From Atherix ibis (lineage: Eukaryota > Arthropoda > Insecta > Diptera > Athericidae): a DNA stretch of 64,000 bases. The translations under genes were made by a program, and so were the position numbers. This document shows, piece by piece, positions 12,060 to 24,940 of the stretch (its first letter is position 1; every line of letters begins with the position of its first letter). The notes beneath the pieces are model-generated. The model saw only the letters and a list, made by a program, of their open reading frames with translations, searched no databases and was not told where the DNA came from. Location of the stretch: NCBI GenBank assembly GCA_958298945.1, contig OY282609.1:57818220-57882219 (forward strand), read 5' to 3'.

Positions 12060-12845
12060 ATAAGGTCAGAAGAGCTACACGTTTACATATAATTAGTAGG
12101 TCGAACTGATGAGACAAGATTTTTTCTTACACCATTCCAGACCTCTAATTTGGACAATTGCTATTCCGAAAAATCAAATGTAAACAACACTGGATAACAG
12201 AAATTCTACCGAGGAGAGTAGGGCTTAAATTAGTATCAGTACAGGTCATTGCTTACTAGGGATATGCGCGCTAGATAACTAGGTATATCCGTTAATGACT
12301 TCTATTGTAGATGATAGGACGAGGAGGAGATGAAGGCCCAGCTTTCACATTATTTGACTGATATTGCGTGCATTGATATTACAATTGGTTCTCGAGATGA
12401 AATCAGCTTTGATGATCACGTGGTATCACAACGGACCTAATTCTGATCTAAGTATGTCCGACTGAAACAGCAAGCAGCCAAGCTTACCTCACCTTCTTGG
12501 TAACTATAAAAATTTTCCCGATACAAAACATGCTCGACACGTGCATATACCTATAATTTGAAACCAGGTCGAACTGATAAGAACAGATTCCTTTCTTGCA
12601 CCAGTCAAAGTGTAGTGACAATGCAAATTTTTTCCAACAATAACTGAGCTTGACACGTGCCTATACCTATAATTTAAAATTTGGTCAAGGTGTGCGACAG
12701 GATTTATTGAACAATAATTTGTGACCCCAATTAGAAAAATACCATTGCAAAAATTCAAATATAAACAAATCCACTTGGTGACTGTGAACATTTTGTTCAA
12801 TGCAAAACAAGCACGGCACGTTGCTGGACCTCTAATTTAAGACAG
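12060..12845. repeat. Cluster of diverged repeat units (CACGTGCC...CCTCTAATTT)
   Basis: A unit containing roughly ACAAAACAAGCTCGACACGT, then GCCTATACCTCTAATTT and GGTCGAACTGATAAGA, recurs at about 12080-12160, 12515-12590, 12625-12700 and 12745-12835, each copy mutated differently. The last copy ends about 20 bases before the LINE. A further copy lies at 58640-58765, so this is a dispersed family, not a purely local array. No coding content is seen. Confidence 0.55.
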
Positions 12846-12849
12846 TAAT

Positions 12850-14030
12850 ATTATATTATTTAACGTGACTTATTTGTCTTTAAATATAAAAGCACGAGCC
12901 GCCTACGACAATAGGGATGGAGTTACGCTCAATCAACGCACCACCATTACTGGCAGTTTACAGTCAGTAACCAGTTACAAGCAGATTACTCCAACTGTTA
13001 GTTCCGAGGCTTATCTAAACCTCTGCTGTCATAAGCAGTGACAGCACCCGAGATAATTTCCAGTATCTCCCACCAGCTATCCGTAGATCGTATCCGCGAT
13101 ATGGGTATTAAGCACAGCCACCACGTTGCAGCCTAAGGCGCCTCACCTAAATCGGGCACAGTGTGTTTTAACACCATGGGGCACCCCGATTCCCGTAGTA
13201 TCAATTTTTGTTTTAAGAGTACTTCCGTTTGTGCTTCGCTCATTGAGCTACGGTAGGAAATCTTGTAAATTCCTAGGAACCGCTAAGCCAGCTCAGGAAC
13301 GCTGGTTCGCCAAAACCCGCAAGTACAACCGGAATCGACCTTGATCTTTCACCCGGTTGTAGCCAGCCTGCCTCCGCAGCTAGACCACGCCTGTACAGGA
13401 ATCCATTCATACTGCGTGGTCCCGTGAGTAAATACTCAAGGTCCAGACCAAATTCAAATCCATACGCAGATGCAAAGCATACATCCGAAATGAATATGTG
13501 CGTCCATCTGCCATTCACATTTTCATCCTATCAACGTTGCCAAATTTCATAGATTCTGTTAAGGACCAGTACACGCCGCTGGCGGGATGCTCCGCCATAG
13601 ACGGTAGTGAATGCTTCCACACAGCACCTTCAGGTCCCATGAAATTTCTCCCATGAGAACCTGCATCGCATCGGTTGACACGGTTCTACATACATTCAAA
13701 CATGCATACAAAGCAAGACGTTGAACTGAATTTATTTCTACCCTTGCATACCCGAGGCATATATAGCACACGGACCCTTGTACCAAACTTTCACCGCTCT
13801 GGATCGAAGTCCCTATTCCTTGAAAAATACTCGCACCAGCATGCCAACCAAACCGGCCACGCGCCATCTTAGATGTTGCAAATAAGACCGAAAGTTCAGT
13901 CTCTCTCCAATATTTACTGCGCGTATCAGACCCTGACCGACTCTAAACAAATATTGGGCAGCGTACTGGCCGCCAAAAAACCCTTCAACAGCATACACAC
14001 AGTAATTCTTTCGGAGACATTCACTGAGAT
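12850..14030 (-). mobile_element. R1-like LINE, truncated and deleted copy
   Basis: Minus-strand relic of the LINE better preserved at 39385-41325. The region 12890-13370 matches that copy's 3' non-coding region closely. The C-terminal protein block follows at 13273-13518 (NGRWTHIFISDVCFASAYGF and a LLTGPRSMNGFL segment), but about 230 bases coding for the CCHC-type zinc knuckle are missing at about 13365. At 13559-13998 lies the decayed end of the reverse-transcriptase thumb region. Similarity to the other copy stops near 14030, so it is 5'-truncated as LINE copies usually are, by incomplete target-primed reverse transcription. Stops and frameshifts are frequent; non-functional. Confidence 0.8.
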
Positions 14031-16044
14031 TTTTTCTTACATATTGAAAGATTTTTACTATTGACAGATAAAATTTTAAACAAGATTCATTGTTTGGATT
14101 GCCATTAAAATTTTCCTTACTAATAATATAGACAAATACTTCTATATATTGTAATTATTACTTGAAAATTCTACATTTTTATATTAATAAATTTTCTTCT
14201 CATACCGTAATATATATTCCATATAGCCTCTAAAAAAAATACTATTGCAAACATTTCATCCACAGATTGTCTAAGATATTCCATTGAATATTTGATAAAT
14301 CCAAGATATAATCGCAGGAACGGCATAAAATCCATATAAGCATATGACAAATAATGGTGAACGGAATTGATTATTTGCTAATAAACCAATAAACATTTGA
14401 ACACAATTTATCATATGTCATCGATGGCAAATCTGGTATTATGCGGGCGGGAATAAATACAAATACAAGCCCAGTGAGCCTACCTGAGTAGTAAGGTAAG
14501 AGACTTATTCACATATTCGATTGTTTATTGTAAAAATAATAACGTGTCCTATAATATTTTCGTATTATCCCTATTATCCCCATTGGAAAATTTTATCCCA
14601 TTTTCGTGTCTTTTTGATTTACGATAAACAATTTTTTTTTCAAACAAGACGAACAACGAGTACAAAAATCAATATTGCCATTTTCATCGATTTGAAAGGA
14701 TGCTTCTTAACTTAATTCGGCTTGACTTCTTGACAGTGAACCGGTAGCACACCATCTAAACGCGATATATTTATAAACGGGATTTCGTTTGAAGCCACAT
14801 GGGAATAAATGTAACAAATTCGATATCGAAACATGCTAAATACGAGAACGTATAGATTTTGTATTGTATACAGTGTAGAGAGCATATAACATGGCGTATA
14901 GAGTGTATGCGGTGTCACCGTTGCAAGCGAATATTTAAGTGTACATTCTGACTCTATATTCGTGCAGAGTCGCATGAATGGGATTTTCTCACAAGGCATT
15001 TTGAACGTAAATTTTGTCAGAATATCGTGAATTATGGCCGAGATGAACATATCTGCCAAGTAATCCAGTGAAATTTATTGCAAAATAAAATCTATCTAAA
15101 TAAACAAAAGAAGAGAACGAAATACTTTCACCCAAAAATAAATTTACTCCACTTTAGCTTTCAGATAACGGCGAGCTCTTACCGGTGTCAGAGTGTATTT
15201 GGTTCCTCTACGAGCACAGCCAAAATCCTGATTTACCATCCTCCTCCTATTTCTCAAATAGATTATTATATCGCTATTATTCTATATTTTCATTTGGGTT
15301 TTACACTGAATTTGTTTCAGTTCCTGAATCGCTTGATATATTGGCATTTTGTACAAATGAAAACTGAAAAATATTCACTAATCCTCTTCTTCTGAACAAA
15401 ATCAGGTATTATTATTTTTCGTATCTTCTTCATTTATTTTTTTTTTCTTTTATCTCAAATTGAAAAGTTAAGTTGTATTCGTTATTCCGAGAATTGCTGT
15501 TTTTATTTTAGATTTTACGATTTATCAATATAAAGCGGATAACTTATTTTCGGAAGTTTTATCAAAATCAATCTAATATTATTAAGTGTGTCGGAAGATT
15601 TTTTTTTTTCTTTACAAAAACCAATAAACATGTTTTTATAGCGAATTCATTGGAAAAATAAAAGATTTCCCAATTAAACTAAATACGTATAGTGCTCAGT
15701 TATAAGCAGAAACTAAATATTACACAAACAGAAATGTTTCTCTATTAGAACAATTGGTTTTCTTCTTTAAACAATTGGTAGAAAATGGAAAATACATATT
15801 TCGTTTTCATAAAAAATATTGACAAAAAGGTGTTCAGTTGTGAGCAGAAAGTAAATATGTCCATTGTCAGTAGAAAACGTATGATTTTTCAAAAAATAGT
15901 GCTTAGTTAGGTTGCATAAATTAAATAATAAGGTAGGCAAAGGGTTTTTTTTAATTAAATAATATACGAAATTAAAATAATGCTAAGTAACGATTTAGTA
16001 ATGAAACATGTGTTCTGTTGGCCACACATTGAATATAATATATA
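14031..16044. other. Stretch without a recognised gene
   Basis: About 2 kb. A 115-codon minus-strand frame (14712-15059) and a 105-codon plus-strand frame (15078-15395) are open but show no domain, no composition unlike the surroundings and no supporting context. I treat them as chance frames. Confidence 0.4.
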
Positions 16045-17196
16045 AGGTGTAGTAAAAAGAAATCCATTATTGTTGCCATTTTGGAGGTAATTTCATAATG
16101 CCTCTCTCATAGAAACCCTCGTTCCTGTTGGCAAAAAACTGGGACAGTCGATTTTCACAATCTTCTCTTGAGGCGAATTTTTCACCTGCAAAATCATTCG
16201 TCATAGACAGGAAGAGGTGGTAATAACTTGGTGCCAGGTCCGGACTATAAGGTGGATGCATAAGAACATCCCAACCAAGTTCCCGGAACTTCTGGCGAGT
16301 CACTATCGATGTATGCGGCCTGGCGTTGTCCTGATGGAACACAATTCCTCCCCTATTGACCAAAGCTGGCCGCTTCTGGGCGATTGCTTCTCTCAGACGG
16401 TCCAATTGTTGACAGTATAGGTCCGAATTAAAAGTTCGGCCGTAGGGGAGCAGCTCATAGTAGATGATTTCCTGCCAGTCCCACCAAACACACAGCAAAA
16501 CCTTCCTGGCTGTCAATCCTGATTTGACCACGACCGTTGTCGCTTGACGTTGTCGTAAGTGACCCACTTTTCATCACCAGTAACCATCCGCTTCAGAAAT
16601 GGATCGATATTGTTGCGATTCAGCAGCGATGCGCAGATGGACATACGGTCCTTGAGGTTTTTTTGCGATAACTCTTGTGGCACCCATACATCGAGCTTCT
16701 TTTTGTATCCAGCCTTATTTAAGTGGTTTCAAACGGTTTTTTGTGCAATGTTTAGCTCCTGGGCAATCGAAACAGTGCTTACGATTTCCATTATTTTATC
16801 GACATTTACGACAATTGGCCTTGCAGAGCGTGGTGCATCTTTTACATCAAAATTATCGGAACGGAATCGACGAAACCAAAATTGTGCGTGATTGGCTGTT
16901 ACAGTATCAGGACCATAAACACTATTCACATTTTCAGCTGCCTGGCTTGCGTTTTCGCCTTTATCGAAGAAAAACTGTAAAATATGGCGTATTTTCTCTT
17001 TGTTGGTGTCCATCTTTGACGCGTGCTAAAAAAATACTGAGTCAAGTAATCACAAAACTGTATGAGAAGCTTTTTTAGTACGAAATCTTATCTTTCTAAC
17101 GCCATCTAATGCAACCCGATCGCACTTTTATCGGGAGATACAGACTCCTAAAGCCATCTATTGGCAAAATAATGGATTACTTTTTACTACACCTTA
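16045..17196 (-). mobile_element. mariner transposon, family A, complete ends
   Basis: A roughly 1.15-kb mariner. The left end (AGGTGTAGTAAAAAGAAATC from 16045/16046) and the reverse complement of the right end (AGGTGTAGTAAAAAGTAATC, ending about 17195) form terminal inverted repeats of about 27 bp with one or two mismatches. TATA steps flank both ends, consistent with TA target duplication. It carries one minus-strand transposase relic. A related, more degraded element lies at 720-1285. Confidence 0.88.
16067..17013 (-). pseudogene. mariner (DD34D) transposase, family A, broken
   Basis: Transposase read from ATG 17013 down to about 16067, near the family length of 340-350 residues. The N-terminal helix-turn-helix (QFWFRRFRSDNFDVKDAPRS, then IAQELNIAQKTV) is followed by a stop where the family has WNHL. 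The first catalytic motif, TGDEKWVTYDN, lies at about 16555-16590. A deletion just after NVKRQR shifts the frame. The 16067-16567 frame then gives KVLLCVWWDWQEIIYYELLP, the second motif VFHQDNARPHTS and the third region HPPYSPDLAPSYYHLF. In that last motif the catalytic aspartate (SDYH in mariners) is a tyrosine, so this copy would be catalytically dead even without the frameshift. Confidence 0.88.
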
Positions 17197-20100
17197 TATT
17201 ACACAGGTAAAAAATGTATTCTTTATTTGAAAAACAAAACGTGCAATCAACAAAAATTTAGTTCAGAAAAAAAAGTGCTCAGTAACAAGCAAAAATTAAT
17301 TTTATTTAAAAAAAAGAATTGCATTTTTTCCAATTTTGAAAAATTTGACCTTAAAAAACTATTCAGTAATCCAAAACGAGCTAAAAAAAAGTGCTCGGAA
17401 GGGAGTGAAAACCAACAAATTGATTTCTTTCCACTTTAAAAATATGACACCATTAAATATAGGATTAAGTTATAAGCACAAAATATATACTTTCCAAAAA
17501 AAAGAAAAAATAAGACGATTAAAAAAATTCTCAGTAGTGAGCAGAAATTCAACACCACAAAAAATTTCCTGTTCTTCTGTCTTCTTACGTCATCAAAATT
17601 TACGTCATGAATTTCCGTAAATTGGAAATTGATTTTTTTTTAATTGTGGGAAATTTACTTTTTGAATTAATTAACAAATTAGAAATTTTATGTAGCCATA
17701 TGTGTAGATGGGGGGAAATTATACAATATAATCAAAAAAAAAATATGAAAACAATCAATTTTAATTAATATAAATAAATGCTCATACCTCAGTATGTATT
17801 TGTTAATTGTTTTTTTGTTTAATTAAATTTCCTACGGTTTCAGAAATTTTCGACTATGAAATTAAATCTTTTACGGTTTCTACATTTTCTGCCTCGTATA
17901 TTTTCACCAGTGAACATGTAGAATTTTAAGATAGATGATGAATATTTACTGGTAATTATTGTGTACATATTTGATTAAATCCAGTGACTGTTAATATTAT
18001 AATTATAACTACGATTCGGATAGAAAATTAACTACCATTCCCATCATAATCTTTATCATTACTACTCGTATCATCACTTTTATCAGTGCGATGATCTTTT
18101 AAGTGTTTCGGTTGTCATTCTTAGTCGTACTTGAAGAAGGGTTAACAATTTTTGTTATTTAGTATCAGTTTTCTACCTAAAATGAAATCGTAAAAATCAC
18201 AAAACTTTACAATAGTCACGTTATTAATTGCAAATGTATATAATATCCTTATCCTTCTCCACAAGTAGAATCCTCCCATCTGTGGGAATATTTGTAAAGA
18301 ATGTTGAGTACAAAAGTTATTAAATACTGAATAATAATCACTTTCAGAGAATATCGTCTGTCACCAGCATACACAACATTTGACGTCATGGTATCGTTTC
18401 GTAATCAATCCCAGATATTGTACGAGTATTATTGCCTTGATGAAAATAATTTCTGCACTCTATACGAGTACATCCCATACTCGAAAATTGTACTCGTTAT
18501 CCCAGCCCCAAAACAACCCACACACACACACCTACTGTGACATCTTCTGTTTGTAGTGTCAAATATGAAATCCTGTATTTGTGAATTCTGGCAAATAGCT
18601 TCAAATCATAATAATTTAATATAAAATAAATTCGGTGGCAAAAATGCACAAACAGGCAGAGAAAAATAATTTTGCGATGACAGATATCACTACCATCACT
18701 AGCAATCAGGAAACTGGTTGTTAATATTGAACAGCATATTAGTATAAGCCAGTAAGGACATGCTAGATGAGCAATTTTATGGCAGCAGAGACAGTATTTT
18801 CTACTGTTTTATGGCAGCCAACTGTAAGCAATTGCGTTTTTTCATCAACAACCATTCAAAGTGGAGGTTAAGAAGAAAATTAGTCAAACTAAATTGATAA
18901 AATTTCTGATAACAGGGGGAGAGAATGCTCATAAAAGAAGTTACAGTAATAATGATAAGAGAATGGGAGAGGCACAATAAAAAATAATAGCCCCATAATA
19001 TTCGCTATAAAAAGTTAAAAAAAAGCTCTGCTTTTAAGCCAATGCCGTAAAAGCTCATCTTTACGTACATTTAATTATAAAATTCATAAACATTGACTAC
19101 AAATCCACGTTAATGTGCTAGAAATTATTAGCATCAATGGTATTTGGCGGCATGTAAATGCAACCCTTCTTCAACATTGGCACAGGATAAAGCCAGACCA
19201 CGAGCTGACCAGACAAAAATCAGACTACACCAAACGTCGATAAGTGAATAACAGCATTACTGCATTCGAGATATTAAATTATTGGCAAAACTAAATAACG
19301 AAAAAGGATTCTGTGGTTAATTCACAGCCGGCAAAAAATATTAAACCATACAGCCTTTCAAGGATCGATCTTCTTGTATTTTTATAGTAAATTACACGAT
19401 GCAGACTAACTCGTATAAATATGAAGTTACATGGGCATTCGTTGATTTTTATCCAATTGACTATGGATTTATTTTTTATTTTTATACTGTATCTACCGTG
19501 TGTTCTCTATGCACAGATTACCTTCTTCATTGGTCCCTACTACAGCACTCGTCCTTATGGAATCTATTGGCCAAAGCGCACATGGTACTCTTGCAGACCG
19601 CATTTCCGTTCATTTGTTCTCAGTAGTTTTATAAATGTTGTTACCAATACGGTTTATGGTAGGTTCTTTTTAATAGTTCTGCGATGGTTTTGACCTCAAT
19701 ATCGTCTGATCCAACACTTATCCACCCATAGCCCCATCATCCTCTATAGAATCGGATACCAACTAAGAGTGATTTTGTAGAATGGCATCAGGAATGACAA
19801 AAGAAGTGTGAGTAGAGGAATCGGTATTCGTGCTCCATAAAATATACAATTTGGTGGCTACAAAGTGGGTATATGGTATCGTTTAAGTCGCGTGTTAATG
19901 ACTGTTTGCGTTTCTAGAGATAACCACTTTTAATGGTGATTTCTGTGTCAGCATTTACTTTTAATGTAAAGTATATCAACTGAATTATCAACAAAAAAAA
20001 AAAATTCACAAGAACAGACTACATAAAATAAAATAAAATAAGAGCAAGAAAAAATTGGAAAAAATATTTAACTACCTGCAGGAGAAATAATTCAGGCCAT

Positions 20101-20763
20101 AGCATACATAAATAGGGGATGCCGCACAAGAAAATAATTATATCCTCTGGTAAGTGGGTGAATAGAGTGGGTTGTATAGCCACAATCGCATATGATGATA
20201 AAGTCTAGACCAGTGGATGAAAAATGGTGGTTGCACAGGTGGTAGATGCAAAAGGATGGTTTTCATATGTATACCTTATAAACAATATTAAATTGGATAC
20301 ACACCCACGTAATATTGTATTTGTATGAGTAAATTAAAACCGGATAAAAAATATTAAAAGCCACTAAATCTCTTTTTATGGTAGTTCATCTTTTTCTGTT
20401 TACACTCTTATTGCCATGAGTTTGTTTCCCGTTTTTTAATTTATTTATTTTGAAATTTTGCATTAACCAGTTTATCCTTTTACACGTTAGTATTTTTCTT
20501 TGATCATATCTGGTTTTAAATGTGTTTTTAAAAACTATAGTAAGAGACAGATTATCTATGCCAGTAATGGAAATGTTGTTAATAATAAACGCCATAAATA
20601 AAATTGTTTCTAATCAAATACTAAGGGAAAATATGATCTATATTAATGGAGACATATTTCAAATTGAATCAACACTTTTCAAATTATTATGGAAAGGGAT
20701 TTTTCCTTTGAATCTTTTTCTTTTTCAGGGTAAACAATTTAAAAACTACTGAAAAATTGAAAA
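17197..20763. other. Long stretch without a recognised gene
   Basis: About 3.6 kb of AT-rich DNA with a short CA run near 18518-18531. Open frames of 60-94 codons (17336-17620, 19399-19626 and 19421-19693, all plus) carry no motif I recognise. No repeat ends or RNA genes were identified. Confidence 0.42.
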
Positions 20764-20820
20764 GCCTTCGAAATGAAACTAGTCACTCTGGTCAAGTGGT
20801 TGAGTAGTTTCATTTCGAAG
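20764..20820. repeat. Perfect 17-bp hairpin
   Basis: Positions 20764-20780 and 20804-20820 are exact reverse complements, with a 23-base loop. No target duplication was recognised and the surrounding sequence has no gene. It is not followed by a T-tract that would suggest a terminator. Confidence 0.8.
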
Positions 20821-21625
20821 GATCCATCTGGAGGCCTGATCCATGTGGAGGCTAACGATGAACTCTCTTTGACCATTTTTCTGACGATACAACTGTCACA
20901 AAAATTGTGGTGCTGCTATAATTATTTCATGTAACACTTTTGTATAAATAAATGTATTATGTGTGGTATTAGGGATACGGTTACAAATGATAGATGAATG
21001 AAAAAACACTTCGGTTATCACCCTCTTTGACGATTGCTTATTCCCTCCTTAACATCGTCTATAATTTTTTTAGTTGTCGGTTATCTTCGTTAATTTTTTT
21101 GATAATCAGTTTTTTTCCATTACCTCAATTATTCTTTTTATTCATTCCCTTTCGAAATTTTGAACACTAGCCCCCCTCCCCCCATCCTCCTGGGTTTTTC
21201 TTCGTTATCCAGATTTACTTCCTTAGGAAATATTCACTCTTCGGAGTTTTTCAAGTAGAATGAAATTTTCTCAAGGAATAATAACTGTATTTATTATGTC
21301 CGGTTGCAAAGATGACAGTGTCTTGATGAACGAACACCCGACATGTATAAGCTCACCTTCAAGCATGTCTATCTGCTGCTCCCTCGTTTTCTGAGTAGTC
21401 TACCAACTTCACTTGGACTTCACGTTCTATTATTTTCCATTCCCGTCACCCACATGAGAAAATTGCGTATGTGCATCAAAATTAGCTGCATAAATAAATT
21501 AATTGTCTTGAAATTTTGCTTAGCTCTGTCCGCATTTGGAATTTTTTTTTCCCTAATTTACAAAAACTTAGATAAAGACCTCAGGAAAAACTTTAAAAAA
21601 AAATTTGAACAGTGAAAATGAATTC
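20821..21625. other. Stretch without a recognised gene
   Basis: About 800 bases preceding the LINE insertion. A 90-codon plus-strand frame at 21343-21615 ends beside the LINE target site but has no homology I can recognise; it is pre-insertion flanking DNA and not the LINE's first ORF. Confidence 0.42.
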
Positions 21626-24267
21626 AACATTTTTCCTTATTAGAAATTCCTTAAATCATTCCTTCCACTCACAAACTGCCCCCGAATCCCTTCAGTCAAT
21701 AGTTATTACCCTTCAATGTCAATCCTTTACCTTTAACGTTGCATCTGTTTATTGTCCTCCAAATAAAAAATTAACTCCCATACAATTTGATTCCTTCTTC
21801 AAATCAATTGGAAAATCCTTCATCGCGGGAGGAGATTATAATGCCAAGCACCCTAAATGGGGTTGCCGTGTTTCGAATCCCCGAGGAAAGATTCTCCAAG
21901 AAGTCCTCTCCCACACCACTCTTGAGGTCCTATCTCCTCCCACGCCCACATATTGGCCGACCAGTGCCAGAAACCTTCCCGATATTCTAGACTATTTCAT
22001 AACCACACCCATACATTCCATTAATACTTCCATAGATACACTCCTTGACCTGAATTCCGACCATTCCCCTGTTCTCCTAACACTAGACACTTCTCCTTCC
22101 TTAAAATCCTATCCTGCCAAACTTGTAAATGGGAAAGTTGATTGGGACATTTTTAGACAGAACTTAGACCAACAGATTCATTTACAACAAAGCCTTAAGA
22201 ATGTACAAGAAATAGACGATGCTGTAAACGACTTGACTGTTTGCATACAGAACTCAATCACTAACGCCCACATAACTCATAACAAACCAACCATACGAGA
22301 ACATGACTATAATCTTCCGCAAAAAATTCGCAGCTTGATAAGCGAGAAACGTCGAGCCAGGGCCCAGTGGTAACGTTTAAGAATGCCAAATGAGAAGAAA
22401 AAACTGAACCAACTACAACGAGAACTGAAACAAGAAATAATTAATTATAATAACGAACGATTTACAGAATACACAGAATCACTGACAACTAATAAGTCAC
22501 TCTGGACAGCTACCCGACGAATTCTCAAATACAAAACAGCTGCACACCCGCTCCGGAATACCGACGGAACCTGGGCAAAAACGGATAAACAGAAAGCCGA
22601 CATCTTCGGCAAACACTTAGAAAACATCTTTAAACCTCACGATCATGTCCAAGACATTCTGCATGACGAACAAATATTCCGACATATATCAACTGAGTTG
22701 CTCATAAGTCCACCTTCTAAGTTTTTCACTCCTTCCGAAGTTAAATTCACAAAAGAACACCTTTCCAATAAAAAAGCGCCAGGATATGACCTAATAACTT
22801 CAGAAATCCTGAAGCAAATTTCCAAAAAAAATCCTCGTCCTTGTAACCTATATTTATAATAGTGTCCTCCGCACATCATTTTTTCCTTCCCTGTGGAAGT
22901 TTTCCATAATTAAGATGATCCCAAAACCCAATAAGCCCAAAAACCTTCCTACCTCATATAGACCTATAAGCCTCCTTCCCATGTTATGAAAAATCCTAGA
23001 AAAATTAATCCTAAAACGCCTTTATCCCATTTTTGAAACCGAGGGTGTCATTCCTCAGCATCAGTTTGGATTTCGACGTGAGCATTCCACTATCCAGCAG
23101 TGTCACCGCGTAGTCGACTACATAGCGTGTTCGCTAGAGCGAAAGGAATACTGCCCAGGCGTGTTTCTTGACATTTCGTATGCTTTCGACCGTGTATGGC
23201 ACCCTGGATTGCTTTGGAAGTTGCAGCGAGTCCTACCCTCGAGTTATTTCCACATCCTTAAATCTTATCTCTCAGACCGATACTTTCAGGTAGCTGAAAA
23301 TATTGAGTACTCTGACATTTATTCAATTTCCGCCGGTGTCCCTCAAGGAAGTATCCTAGGTCCTATCCTATATAACATTTATACCCATGACATTCCTTGC
23401 CACAACAACATCTTAACCGCAACATATGCTGACGATACAGCCATCCTGACACATCACGAAGATCCTTCCACAGCCATTAGTATCCTACAGAACCATATCC
23501 ACTCCTTAGAAACTTGGTTCAAAAGGTGGAGAGTGAAGGTAAATGAGCAAAAATCTGCTCATGTAACTTTCACACTCTGCCGAGAACAAATTCCCGACAT
23601 AACCCTAAACGGCAGTATTATTCCACACAAAAATAGCGTACGTTACCTTGGACTTATATTCGACAAACGGTTAACCTGGAACCTTCATACGAAAACTAAA
23701 AGACGTGAACTTAACGGACGATACAAACAATTATTACGTCTCCTAGACAGTAAATCAAAACTTACAACAAGTAAACTATTACTATACAATACGGTTCTGA
23801 AACCAATATGGACATATGGTCTAGAACTTTGGGGTTCGACTAAGCATTCCAACTCCCTTCCAATCCAATCCCTACAATCCCGAATCCTTCGTAAAATTGT
23901 CAATGCCCCCTTTTATGTGCGAAACACTGTTATCCACCGTGACCTAAATGTTCCATTTGCTCGTAAACTATGCATCTCCCGATATAAAAAATTCCATTCG
24001 CATCTATCCTTCCACCCTAATCCTTTAGGAAGAGAACTTTTCACTCCCACCCTTCCAGTATACACCCATCGACGTTTAAAACGGCGATGGCCGAGAGATT
24101 CTCTAAAATTATAAAATAAAATTAGCTAATTCTAGAGGTAACATCGATGGGTGTTTTCCTCCACATGTCTTCATGTCCTTGTATATTCCCGTAAAAAATC
24201 TGCTTGTTACTAGCATAAGTAGTTGAAGATATCATTTAAAATAAAAAAAAAAATAAAACATTTTTCC
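21626..24267 (+). mobile_element. Jockey-like LINE, 5'-truncated, with target duplication
   Basis: A non-LTR retrotransposon insertion. The 11-bp sequence AACATTTTTCC occurs at 21626-21636 and again at 24257-24267, immediately outside the element, and is best read as the target-site duplication. The 3' end has a short untranslated region (24115-24230) and an A-rich tail (about 24238-24256). The 5' edge falls inside the endonuclease domain, so the first ORF and the start of the second are missing, the usual outcome of incomplete target-primed reverse transcription. The insert proper is about 2.6 kb. A much older relative lies at 45490-46020. Confidence 0.88.
21637..24114 (+). pseudogene. Jockey-like LINE ORF2 (endonuclease, reverse transcriptase)
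   Basis: Partial ORF2. The endonuclease C-terminal half is at 21637-22110, with GGDYNAKHPKWGCR and the catalytic LNSDHSPVLL motif. A linker (22150-22740) leads to reverse-transcriptase motifs: KKAPGYDLITSEIL (22770), IPKPNKPKNLPTSYRPISLL (22920), FLDISYAFDRVWHPGLLWKL (23164, first catalytic Asp), GVPQGSILGPILYNIY (23335) and the active site YADDTAIL (23425). The C-terminal region runs to a TAA at 24112. Three lesions break it: an in-frame TAA after RARAQW (22371-22373), a one-base shift at the A-run near 22826 and a TGA in LLPML*KIL (about 22987). Between lesions the frames are otherwise open, suggesting a fairly recent insertion. In a live element this protein nicks the target and primes cDNA synthesis there. 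Confidence 0.9.
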
Positions 24268-24877
24268 AATGACATTATTTGATAATTACCACGTGCGTGC
24301 ATAATCACGTACGTTAAAATTAAGATATGAATGGTACTAAAATTGTGCTTTTGTTTTATGTTTTTCCTCGACGTTTTTTTCCATAAGAAGATGATAATAA
24401 ATTAAATCCTTCCCCTCTTCTTTCTATAATTTGTAAATGATCAGGAAAATTTACATTAAAATAAGAACTTATGGCCAATCTCTTTGATTTGAATGTAAAA
24501 AGTCTTAAATATTAATAATAAAATAAAATCGCGAATTTAAGCACTTTTTTTTAAATAAGAAACCGAACTAGGACTACACGATTCGAACAAATCAATCGAT
24601 ATTCCGAATCATATGTCTCCCTTTCTCTTGGAGTTTTGTTACAATAAATGAGTTTCGAGAAGTTGAATAAATTTTCATAGGAAAATCTTATATATAGACT
24701 TGTGAATTATGTATGGAAATAATATCGGGTAAATGGCGGTCTCTAGAATTGCGGAAAACTTCTGATTCTTTGATAACATTTTCCACACGTTTTTGAACAT
24801 TTCCGGGTCATTTACATTAATTTCCTTGCATATGTTTTCTTTAAGTACTTAAATTATTTGTTTTCGGTCGTAGACCT
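24268..24877. other. AT-rich sequence, no gene recognised
   Basis: About 600 bases after the LINE. No open frame above 60 codons, no element end and no RNA signature were seen. Confidence 0.45.
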
Positions 24878-24940
24878 TCATCTTTTATAATCTCTTCGGG
24901 AACACTTTAGAAGTGTTCCCGAAGAGATTATAAAAGATGA
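24878..24940. repeat. Perfect 30-bp palindrome with 3-base loop
   Basis: Positions 24878-24907 and 24911-24940 are exact reverse complements around a three-base centre (TAG). This is the longest short-loop palindrome in the window. No target duplication or element end accompanies it. Confidence 0.9.

Noticed and set aside
14712..15059. 115-codon minus-strand frame
   Set aside because: No motif, no context; could be an exon but nothing supports it.
16559..17078. Plus-strand frames of 110 and 133 codons
   Set aside because: Antisense to the family A mariner transposase.
20764..20820. Hairpin as a transcription terminator
   Set aside because: No adjacent gene, no following T-tract, and the sequence is from a eukaryote-type genome.
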